A stretch of 57,669 bases of DNA, from positions 1 to 57,669 of the forward strand of contig CADBNE010000008.1 in NCBI GenBank assembly GCA_902795975.1, read 5' to 3'. This document shows, piece after piece, positions 51,745-57,669 of this stretch (positions within the stretch are counted from its first letter, which is position 1; each line of letters starts with the position of its first letter). Under the pieces are notes generated by a model. It saw nothing but the letters and a program-made list of their open reading frames with translations. It did no database searches and was not told the DNA's origin. The position numbers and the translations under genes are program-made. This DNA is from an uncultured Erysipelotrichaceae bacterium. Its GTDB lineage: Bacteria > Bacillota_I > Bacilli_A > RF39 > UBA660.

Positions 51745-52662
51745 ATGAAAAAAATTTTAAATAAAGTATTTGATATAGTTAAATCAATAAATCCATTTAG
51801 CAATAAGGATACAGATAATAAAATAATATATGTTATAAAAATATTACTTACAACACAATTAATACATTTTATTAGTCTAATATTTAGTGAAGCATTAATT
51901 ATAGGAGTATCATATTTATTTGGATATAATGCTACAGATAAACAATTACCTGAAAATATTATATTAATGGTTAGTTTTTTTGGATATATTGTTCCAATAT
52001 TAGCATTTATAATATATACAAAAAAAATTAATAAATCTAATATAGATAGAATAGGATTAAATAAAAATTATAAATCATTTTTTAAAGGAGTATTTATTGG
52101 GATAATAACATTATTACTAATAATTATTCCATTAATATTATTTGGTATAGTAAAATTTAATGGAATAAATAAAGATATAAATTGGTTATTTATTATATTA
52201 TTTTTATTAGCATATTTAATTCAAAGTACTATGGAAGAATTAATATGCAGAGGATTTATATTACATAGATTAAAAGAAAAAATACCTACCATTTTTGCTG
52301 TAGCAATCAATATTTCCTTTTTTATGATTGGACATGTCTCAAAAATGTTTAGTGATGGTACTTTAATAGGTCTAATAGGTATTACAAATGCTATATTAAT
52401 AGGATTAATATTTTCTCTGTTAACATTAAAAGATAAAAATATTTATTCTGCTATAGGTTTTCATTATATATGGAATATTGCATTATATTGTGTTATTGGA
52501 TTAAATCTAAGTGGTAATGAAGTATCTAATTCAATATTTAAAATGTCACCTGTAAATAACTTTCTTACTGGTAGTAGTTATGGAATAGAATCAAGTATTA
52601 TTACAACACTAGTATATTTATTTGCTTTATTATTTATTAGTATAAGAAAATTTGACAAATAA
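51745..52662 (+). CDS. CPBP-family intramembrane metalloprotease
   Basis: A 305-aa membrane protease with about eight transmembrane segments. The CPBP (Abi/Rce1) motifs are complete: MEELICRGF (Glu164, Glu165, Arg169), FFMIGHVSKMF (His197) and GFHYIWNIA (His240, Asn244). Members cleave membrane proteins or peptides, often in bacteriocin self-immunity or signalling. It is monocistronic, with an inverted-repeat operator at its promoter, so it is probably induced by a specific signal. GAGGGAGG precedes ATG 51745. Confidence 0.92.
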   Translation: MKKILNKVFDIVKSINPFSNKDTDNKIIYVIKILLTTQLIHFISLIFSEALIIGVSYLFGYNATDKQLPENIILMVSFFGYIVPILAFIIYTKKINKSNIDRIGLNKNYKSFFKGVFIGIITLLLIIIPLILFGIVKFNGINKDINWLFIILFLLAYLIQSTMEELICRGFILHRLKEKIPTIFAVAINISFFMIGHVSKMFSDGTLIGLIGITNAILIGLIFSLLTLKDKNIYSAIGFHYIWNIALYCVIGLNLSGNEVSNSIFKMSPVNNFLTGSSYGIESSIITTLVYLFALLFISIRKFDK

Positions 52663-52732
52663 TTAAATAAAATATATTATACACCTTAATAAATGACTAA
52701 ATATTGTTGTTTAAAAAGGGGTAAGTATAAAA

Positions 52733-53611
52733 ATGTTAAATTCAACAGAAATAGAAATTTCAAAAAAAAGATGTATTAAAACATTGAATTCTAAATGGTT
52801 TAAAAATGCATATATTAAATTTGATGAAGAAATATCAAAATGTAGTACTGAAAAGTATAATATAGCTTATAATCATATAATAAATAAAACGATTAAATTA
52901 ATGCGTAATGAATTAAAACTTGAAGATGCTATTGATATATCGTTAGTATATAGATATATGCTTTTAAATGGTTATTTTTCAAAGAATAATATATTTGAAT
53001 TTAAAGATAAAAATCTTGTTAGAGAGTTTAGTAATTATGGTGCTGACATAATGCGTGGTAGAGGTGTATGTTTAAATGTTTCTACTATGCTTAATGATAT
53101 ATTAAATAATTATGGAATAGAATCATATAGAGTTGGTTGTGATTTATCTTATACAATAGAAAGATTCTCATATAAAAGATTTAAAAAATATTATAATTCA
53201 TTATTACCTAAAATATATGATTCTATTATTGGAAAAACGTTTATAAGTGGTAGTCACGCAGCAGTACTTACTAAAACTAATGGTAATATGTTTGTTATAG
53301 ATCCAACTTATTCTTTATATTATCATTTTATAGCATTCCTAGTTGCTACGGATTCTAATTCATCTATTATATGTGATATTAAACCATTTTCATGTGGTCT
53401 ATTCTTTGGAGTAGAACCAGAGAAAATGTTAAAAATATTATTAGAAACAGAATCACATAATTATATAGATAGTATTCAATCTACAAATATATTAAGAGAA
53501 AAAAAAGAGTATTATTCTGATTTATGTGCTAATAAAACTAAATTATTTGAAGAATTTCATAATGATATTGAAAAAGAAATAAATGTTGTATGTAAAACAT
53601 TAAAAAAATAA
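52733..53611 (+). CDS. Papain/transglutaminase-like protein
   Basis: A 292-aa soluble protein. The Cys-His-Asp order of the transglutaminase-like/papain fold is visible: GRGVCLNVSTMLNDILNNYG with Cys113 at a helix start, GSHAAVLTK with His175, and MFVIDPTYS with Asp190. These spacings (about 62 and 15 residues) fit the superfamily. It may be a peptidase, transglutaminase or deamidase. The C-terminal 90 residues form helices. AAAAGGGG precedes ATG 52733. It has no signal peptide. Confidence 0.78.
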   Translation: MLNSTEIEISKKRCIKTLNSKWFKNAYIKFDEEISKCSTEKYNIAYNHIINKTIKLMRNELKLEDAIDISLVYRYMLLNGYFSKNNIFEFKDKNLVREFSNYGADIMRGRGVCLNVSTMLNDILNNYGIESYRVGCDLSYTIERFSYKRFKKYYNSLLPKIYDSIIGKTFISGSHAAVLTKTNGNMFVIDPTYSLYYHFIAFLVATDSNSSIICDIKPFSCGLFFGVEPEKMLKILLETESHNYIDSIQSTNILREKKEYYSDLCANKTKLFEEFHNDIEKEINVVCKTLKK

Positions 53612-53636
53612 ATTATTATATATATATTAAGAAGAT

Positions 53637-53664
53637 GTCCGATTGTAGCAAATCGGCTTTTTTT
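53637..53664 (+). terminator. Terminator
   Basis: CCGATT-GTAGCA-AATCGG stem, followed by T's. Confidence 0.8.
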
Positions 53665-53665
53665 A

Positions 53666-53674
53666 TGCTATAAT
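53666..53674 (+). promoter_or_regulatory. Extended -10 promoter (TGCTATAAT) abutting the terminator
   Basis: It lies directly after the T-run and points at the remnant frame 53681-53851 and the 87-aa gene. Confidence 0.6.
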
Positions 53675-53680
53675 TTTAGT

Positions 53681-53851
53681 GATTTTACTATAACTAATTA
53701 TGAAGAGTTTAAAAATAAATATATTAATGAAATTAATTTTAAATTAATAAGTGGAGAAGGATATGAGATGAAAGAACTTATGGAAGAAGGTAATGAAGTA
53801 AGAACATATTTTTCAAATCCACCATTAGATGAAGAATTAGGAATAAAGTAG
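53681..53851 (+). pseudogene. Possible gene remnant or start-less small gene
   Basis: An open frame reads DFTITNYEEFKNKYINEINF, KLISGEGYEMKELMEEGNEV, RTYFSNPPLDEELGIK, then TAG. It looks like genuine protein but has no start at its head; AGTGATTTT occupies the place of a ribosome site, so the start codon seems lost. An internal ATG at 53768 would give only 27 aa. The stop lies 8 bases before the next ATG. Confidence 0.45.
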
Positions 53852-53859
53852 GTGGAATA

Positions 53860-54123
53860 ATGATGCAAATTATAGAAATAGATGTAGAAGGAAAAAAGTA
53901 TAAAATTGAGTGGGCTTTATCTGAGTATTTTGATGAATTAAAGGGAATGAGTTTTAATCTTAATGAAGTAGCAGCAGATCAAATAGTAATGATTAATTAT
54001 TTATCTGAAACTGCTAAGATATTGTTATCAGCAGTAGCAGGAGCTGTAATACAATATTTAATTGATAATAATTGTAATATCGATAGTATATTCAAAAATG
54101 GTTATTTTGTTATTCAAAAATAA
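53860..54123 (+). CDS. Hypothetical small protein
   Basis: An 87-aa protein of unknown family (ATG 53860, or 53863 which is better spaced from AGGTGG). An N-terminal beta hairpin (MQIIEIDVEGKKYKIEWALS) is followed by helices, including a mildly hydrophobic AKILLSAVAGAVIQYLI that might be buried or membrane-contacting. It is probably co-transcribed with the sialidase-fold gene 24 bases downstream. Confidence 0.6.
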   Translation: MMQIIEIDVEGKKYKIEWALSEYFDELKGMSFNLNEVAADQIVMINYLSETAKILLSAVAGAVIQYLIDNNCNIDSIFKNGYFVIQK

Positions 54124-54147
54124 TTAAATATAAAAGAGGTATGAATT

Positions 54148-55161
54148 ATGATAGATAAGTATATAATTAGTAAAGATGAAAAGTATTATAGAGCTTTTAC
54201 TGATTTAATAGAATTGAATGGTTATTTAATCTGTGTTTTTTCTGAAATGAATAAAGATACTAAAGAAAGTAATATATGTTTTAGTAAATCGTTAGACAAT
54301 GGTATTACTTGGACTGATAGAACAATATTTCAAACAAAATTTGATGATAATGGAAGATGGGATTGTTCAAGATTATCTAAATTAAAAGATGGAAGAATTA
54401 TTATGTTAAGTACTTGGTATTTAAATGATGATAAAACTAAAAAAGATAGTTATGTTTATATGTGGATATTTGATAATAATTTTAATTTAATTAATGGACC
54501 AATTAAAACATCTATTAATGGAATAGTACCTGATAAACTATTAGAATTAGATGATAGATGGATTACATCTACTCAAGAAAATAATAATGGTAGAAGAGAA
54601 ACTTATTTATATACAAGTTATGATAAAGGTAATACATGGAATAAATCATTATTAGCTAAATCAGATGTGTATGATGTATGTGAAACAAGTATTATTTCAA
54701 TTGATAATAATATATTAGTTGCATTAATGAGAGAAAATTCAGGAAAAGGTATAGATTGTTTAAAAGTAATATCATATGATAAAGGTAATACATGGAGTGA
54801 TATATATAGAATGCCTATACCAGCATGTCATAGACCAATAATATCTAAATTAAATAGTGGTAACTATTTAATAACTTATAGATTTGATTATGCTAAAAAC
54901 ATAATTAAAGGAGTTCATGGTAATATATTTATGGGATGTTTTTGTACCAAAGAAGATTTACTAGAAGTAGATAGAGATAAAATAGTATCTAGAATCTTTC
55001 CAATAGATTATGATAGAAATATTAATTCAAATTGTGGATATAGTGGTCAAGTACAATTAGATGATAATTCTATTTATGTAACTGCACATATAGTAGATGA
55101 TAATAAGGTAGCACATATTAGAGGATATAAATTTAAGGAAGAAGATTTAATTATTAAATAG
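54148..55161 (+). CDS. Sialidase-fold (BNR/Asp-box) protein
   Basis: A 337-aa six-bladed propeller protein. Three Asp boxes (S-x-D-x-G-x-T-W) are seen: SLDNGITW (48-55), SYDKGNTW (157-164) and SYDKGNTW (209-216). Arginines that could form the sialidase triad occur in YYRAFTDL, ACHRPIIS and TYRFDYAK; a Tyr/Glu pair is less clear. There is no signal peptide or anchor, so it would act inside the cell, unlike most bacterial sialidases. Together with the EamA transporter downstream it may take in and process a glycoside (inference). Confidence 0.82.
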   Translation: MIDKYIISKDEKYYRAFTDLIELNGYLICVFSEMNKDTKESNICFSKSLDNGITWTDRTIFQTKFDDNGRWDCSRLSKLKDGRIIMLSTWYLNDDKTKKDSYVYMWIFDNNFNLINGPIKTSINGIVPDKLLELDDRWITSTQENNNGRRETYLYTSYDKGNTWNKSLLAKSDVYDVCETSIISIDNNILVALMRENSGKGIDCLKVISYDKGNTWSDIYRMPIPACHRPIISKLNSGNYLITYRFDYAKNIIKGVHGNIFMGCFCTKEDLLEVDRDKIVSRIFPIDYDRNINSNCGYSGQVQLDDNSIYVTAHIVDDNKVAHIRGYKFKEEDLIIK

Positions 55162-55171
55162 AGGTGTTATT

Positions 55172-56023
55172 ATGATAAATACATGGTGGTTTAATATAGT
55201 ATTGTATTTAATACTATATATTGTATTTACACAATCATATAAAATTGCAACAAGAAGTAGTAAAAACGATGGAGCACTAACAGTTTTATTACAATTTATT
55301 GGTGGATTAATTGTACTTATATTTATTCCTTTATTTAAAATTCAATTTCCTAATAATTATATAACATGGATATTTTTAGGAATTGCTTGTATATTTTATG
55401 CTATTACAGATAGAGTTAATACAACAGCAAGAAGAGGATTAGATGTTTCAACATATAGTGTTTTAGGACAATTATCAACTGTTTTTTTAATTATATGGGG
55501 AATAATATTTTTTAAAGAAGCAGTAATTTTAAAAAAATTACTTGGTGCATTATTAATAATAATAGGAAATATTATTGTTTTATATAAAAAAGGAAAATTT
55601 GAATTTAATAAATATGTTATATATAGTTTATTAGGTAATTTAGCAATGTCTATAGGTTTATCTGTAGATGTTGGTATATCTGATAAATTTAATATGCCAA
55701 TTTATGTAGCATTAACATTAATTGTACCTTCGTTATTGATATTTTTATTTGATAGAATTAAAATAAAGGATATCAAAAATGAATTTAAAGATGGTAATAA
55801 AAAATCTATTTTTTTAGTAGGATGTTCTTGGGGTGTAATGATTATAACAATGCTTAGAGCATATCAATTTGGTAGTGTAACTACAATAGCGCCAATTGCT
55901 TCAATAACAACTATATTAAATGTTTTTGTAGCATACTTCTTATTAAAAGAAAAAAATTCATTATTAAAAAAAGTTTTAGCAGCATTAATAGTTATTATTG
56001 GTATAATATTAATAAAAATTTAA
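55172..56023 (+). CDS. EamA/DMT-family transporter
   Basis: A 283-aa membrane protein with about 10 transmembrane segments in two EamA-like halves. LSTVFLIIWGIIFFKEAVIL with KKLLGALLIIIGNIIVLYKK in the first half, and IAPIASITTILNVFVAYFLL followed by KEKNSLLKKVLAALIVIIG in the second, are the repeated signature ends. It may export or import metabolites, sugars or amino acids. It starts 10 bases after the sialidase-fold gene and is probably co-transcribed. Confidence 0.88.
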   Translation: MINTWWFNIVLYLILYIVFTQSYKIATRSSKNDGALTVLLQFIGGLIVLIFIPLFKIQFPNNYITWIFLGIACIFYAITDRVNTTARRGLDVSTYSVLGQLSTVFLIIWGIIFFKEAVILKKLLGALLIIIGNIIVLYKKGKFEFNKYVIYSLLGNLAMSIGLSVDVGISDKFNMPIYVALTLIVPSLLIFLFDRIKIKDIKNEFKDGNKKSIFLVGCSWGVMIITMLRAYQFGSVTTIAPIASITTILNVFVAYFLLKEKNSLLKKVLAALIVIIGIILIKI

Positions 56024-56040
56024 ATAGGTGAGGATAAAAT

Positions 56041-56271
56041 ATGATATTTAATGAAGAGGTAATAAAAAGATGTAGTTGTGGACCATTACTAAAAAAGAGA
56101 AGTTGTGGTGGTAGAGTAATAAAAATTGAAACACTTGATGTAGAAACTGCTGAAAGAATTAATAGAAGAGTAAGTGAATGTGCAAGGCAACATGTTATTG
56201 AATCGCATGCTACTTCCCATTTAGCAGATAAAAATTTTAGAGGACCAGTAAAGGTATTAAAATTTAGATAG
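56041..56271 (+). CDS. Small Cys-containing hypothetical protein
   Basis: A 76-aa basic protein. RCSCGPLLKKRSCGGRVIKI has a C-x-C-G-x6-C-G pattern, and CARQHVIESHATSHL adds a Cys and three His, so metal binding is plausible (inference). Arg content is unusual for this AT-rich genome. No family is recognised. AGGTGAGG lies before ATG 56041. In a run of tightly spaced genes. Confidence 0.55.
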   Translation: MIFNEEVIKRCSCGPLLKKRSCGGRVIKIETLDVETAERINRRVSECARQHVIESHATSHLADKNFRGPVKVLKFR

Positions 56272-56287
56272 AACATATGGAGAAAAG

Positions 56288-56842
56288 ATGATTATAAATA
56301 ATAAAATCGAAAGTGCAGAAACGATAAAAAAGCTTGAATTAAATAAATTTCCTGAACAGATATTCGAAAAAGATAATCAAGAAAAAATAGAAAAATTTAT
56401 AAAAAATAATCCAGCAGATTATTATGCTATAAGAGATAAATCTAAAGCTAGTGGAGTATTTAAATTAAAAGTTGCTGCAGATAAAGTTTTAGATGAAATT
56501 GATGGATATAATCTTTTTTCTATAAATGTTAGTTCAGCAAATTATGTAGATAATCAATTACTTGTTGGTGAAATTGAATTTTTATCAAATGGAGAAGTAT
56601 ATGCAATTTTATCATTAGATCCAAAAGCATCTGTAAGAGATGCCATAAGAGAACCAGATTATAATTTAAAAACTACTATTTTTGATAAAAGATTAAACTA
56701 TATTCCTCATTTTGATTATATTTATAAATATATATCAGATAATAATTTGTACGATGTTATTGTTGAATTTGCATTATTTAATAAAGAAATAGGAGAAAAA
56801 AAGGAAAAAGTAGTAGTATATGAATTAAGAACTAATTATTAA
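56288..56842 (+). CDS. Hypothetical protein
   Basis: A 184-aa soluble protein. Segments RDKSKASGVFKLKVAADKVL and FSINVSSANYVDNQLLVGEI, then ILSLDPKASVRDAIREPDYN, read as an alternating beta/alpha fold, and IVEFALFNKEIG near the end is a typical buried helix/strand pair. I do not recognise the family. GGAGAAA precedes ATG 56288. Confidence 0.62.
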   Translation: MIINNKIESAETIKKLELNKFPEQIFEKDNQEKIEKFIKNNPADYYAIRDKSKASGVFKLKVAADKVLDEIDGYNLFSINVSSANYVDNQLLVGEIEFLSNGEVYAILSLDPKASVRDAIREPDYNLKTTIFDKRLNYIPHFDYIYKYISDNNLYDVIVEFALFNKEIGEKKEKVVVYELRTNY

Positions 56843-56864
56843 GTTAAAGAAAAGTTGTGATAAA

Positions 56865-57494
56865 ATGATAAATTTAGGTAGTAAGACAATAGAAACCGAT
56901 AGATTAATATTAAAAGCACAAACAATGGATGAACAATATTATTTATGGAGTTTATTGATGTTACCAGAAGTAAATAAATATTGTGTTATTACTCCAAAAG
57001 ATCAAATACACACTAAAAAAGAATATATTGAGAAGATAAAAGATTGGTCTAAACAAGAACCTTTATTTAAAGAATTTATAAAAATTGCTAATGAACCATA
57101 TATATACTATTGGAGTATATTCCTTAAAGAAACTGGAGAATGTATAGGAAGAATATCTTGCCAATCATTTTTTGAAGAAGGATATAATGGATTTGATCCT
57201 ACTGTTAGAGATGTAGGGTGGTTTATTGATCCAAAACATATGAGAAAGGGTTATGGAACTGAAGCAGCAAGTGCAATGATTGAATACATGTTTTTAGAGT
57301 GTGATATAGAGTGTTTAATTACATTTGTTGCAGTAGATAATCCTGCATCATGGAAAATAATGAAAAAAATTGGATTTAAAGAAATTGGTAAGACAAAATC
57401 AGAATATACATTTTTAGATGAACCTGTAGATGTATATCAATTATTTTTAACTAAAAAAATGTATTTAGAAAAAAACAATGAAAAAACGAGGTGA
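56865..57494 (+). CDS. GNAT acetyltransferase (RimJ/RimL-like)
   Basis: A 209-aa member of the Acetyltransf_3 group. ETDRLILKAQT is the conserved first strand, DVGWFIDPKHMRKGYGTEAA carries the acetyl-CoA loop (R-K-G-Y-G-T-E-A), and NPASWKIMKKIGFKEIG is the S-x-x-x-M/L-x-K-x-G-F acceptor motif. Substrates in the family are ribosomal N-termini or small amines. TTGTGATAAA lies before ATG 56865. The next gene starts 4 bases after the stop. Confidence 0.92.
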   Translation: MINLGSKTIETDRLILKAQTMDEQYYLWSLLMLPEVNKYCVITPKDQIHTKKEYIEKIKDWSKQEPLFKEFIKIANEPYIYYWSIFLKETGECIGRISCQSFFEEGYNGFDPTVRDVGWFIDPKHMRKGYGTEAASAMIEYMFLECDIECLITFVAVDNPASWKIMKKIGFKEIGKTKSEYTFLDEPVDVYQLFLTKKMYLEKNNEKTR

Positions 57495-57498
57495 GATA

Positions 57499-57669
57499 AT
57501 GAAAAAGATTTATTATCATGTTGTTACAGAAAAGCCAATGGAATTAGGTCAAGAAATTGTATTTGATGAAAATCATCATAGTGGTGTATATGATAGAGTA
57601 TATGCTTTTAAAGATAAAGTAGAGGAAATATATAATAATCCAAAAGAATATGAAAATGTTGAATTAGAC
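57499..57669 (+). CDS. DUF2441-like protein (5' part, runs off the window)
   Basis: The first 57 residues are visible. VVTEKPMELGQEIVFDENHH followed by SGVYDRVYAFKDKVEEIYNNP matches what I recall of the DUF2441 family, whose function is unknown. AGGTGAG at 57490-57496 and the 4-base gap show it is coupled to the acetyltransferase. No stop is reached before 57669. Confidence 0.72.
   Translation, partial: MKKIYYHVVTEKPMELGQEIVFDENHHSGVYDRVYAFKDKVEEIYNNPKEYENVELD

Noticed and set aside
1..57669. Reassignment of TGA to Trp (Mollicutes code)
   Set aside because: Trp is encoded by TGG throughout, and TGA serves as a natural stop, for example at 18081, 36786 and 57492, followed by the next gene or a terminator.

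Overview
The window looks like chromosomal DNA of an uncultured, very AT-rich Gram-positive bacterium (Bacillota; perhaps one of the small-genome gut Bacilli/Erysipelotrichia or Clostridium-like lineages). Reasons: strong AGGAGG-type ribosome sites, GatCAB, a TasA/SipW locus, a SpoVB/MurJ-type flippase, many GNAT and Nudix genes, and compact head-to-tail genes separated by hairpin-plus-T-run terminators. TGA is used as a stop (18081, 36786, 57492), so the code is standard and not the Mycoplasma code. Nearly all genes lie on the + strand; only a small membrane protein (24724-25206) and the flippase (31107-32747) are reversed. I see no insertion sequence, prophage, CRISPR array or rRNA.

Layout. 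1-6.5 kb: end of a tRNA-Asn, then gatC-gatA-gatB-asnS-aspS, a translation cluster for Asn/Asp/Gln-tRNA charging. 6.5-19.3 kb: two giant paralogous proteins (about 1333 and 1386 aa) sharing a C-terminal domain that I cannot name. Between them lie an M3-like metallopeptidase, a CDP-alcohol phosphatidyltransferase, a DUF4186 protein, a lipoprotein and a small unknown; a GNAT and another unknown follow. 19.3-22.6 kb: a secreted beta-helix-like surface protein, a zinc-ribbon membrane protein, and a Fur-family regulator with a perfect 7-1-7 operator in front of a His-rich metal permease. 22.8-24.1 kb: pyrB-pyrI. 24-31 kb: small soluble enzymes (macro domain, deoxyribosyltransferase-like, CutA, HIT, alpha/beta hydrolase, HD, a PLC-like/HAD fusion) and unknowns. 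33-37.6 kb: membrane and coiled-coil unknowns, then a flavin-reductase-like / RibD-C-like / GNAT / Dabb / GNAT operon. 37.6-41.1 kb: methyltransferase, GT2 glycosyltransferase, GtrA and a polytopic GT-C-like protein, probably for cell-surface glycans.

41.2-45.1 kb is a compact TasA/camelysin matrix-fibre locus: one major TasA-like subunit, an Asn/Ser-rich anchored paralogue, an ER-type signal peptidase (SipW), a two-module paralogue and two minor secreted proteins. A pair of competing hairpins follows the major subunit gene. 45-57.7 kb: a nucleotide-sugar epimerase, TM2 protein, guanine deaminase, Nudix enzymes, a 521-aa unknown joined to a frameshifted GNAT, a peptidase-MA-like protein, a P-loop kinase-like protein, ASCH, a CPBP protease behind an inverted-repeat operator, a papain/transglutaminase-like protein, a cytoplasmic sialidase-fold protein with an EamA transporter, and further small genes up to a partial DUF2441 gene.

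Across the window, promoters are strikingly uniform: a TGN-TATAAT extended -10 element, often directly after the previous terminator's T-run, with the predicted transcript start just before the ribosome site. Several intergenic gaps hold short, protein-like reading frames without a start codon, which look like decayed genes. No gap without a gene exceeds about 300 bases.
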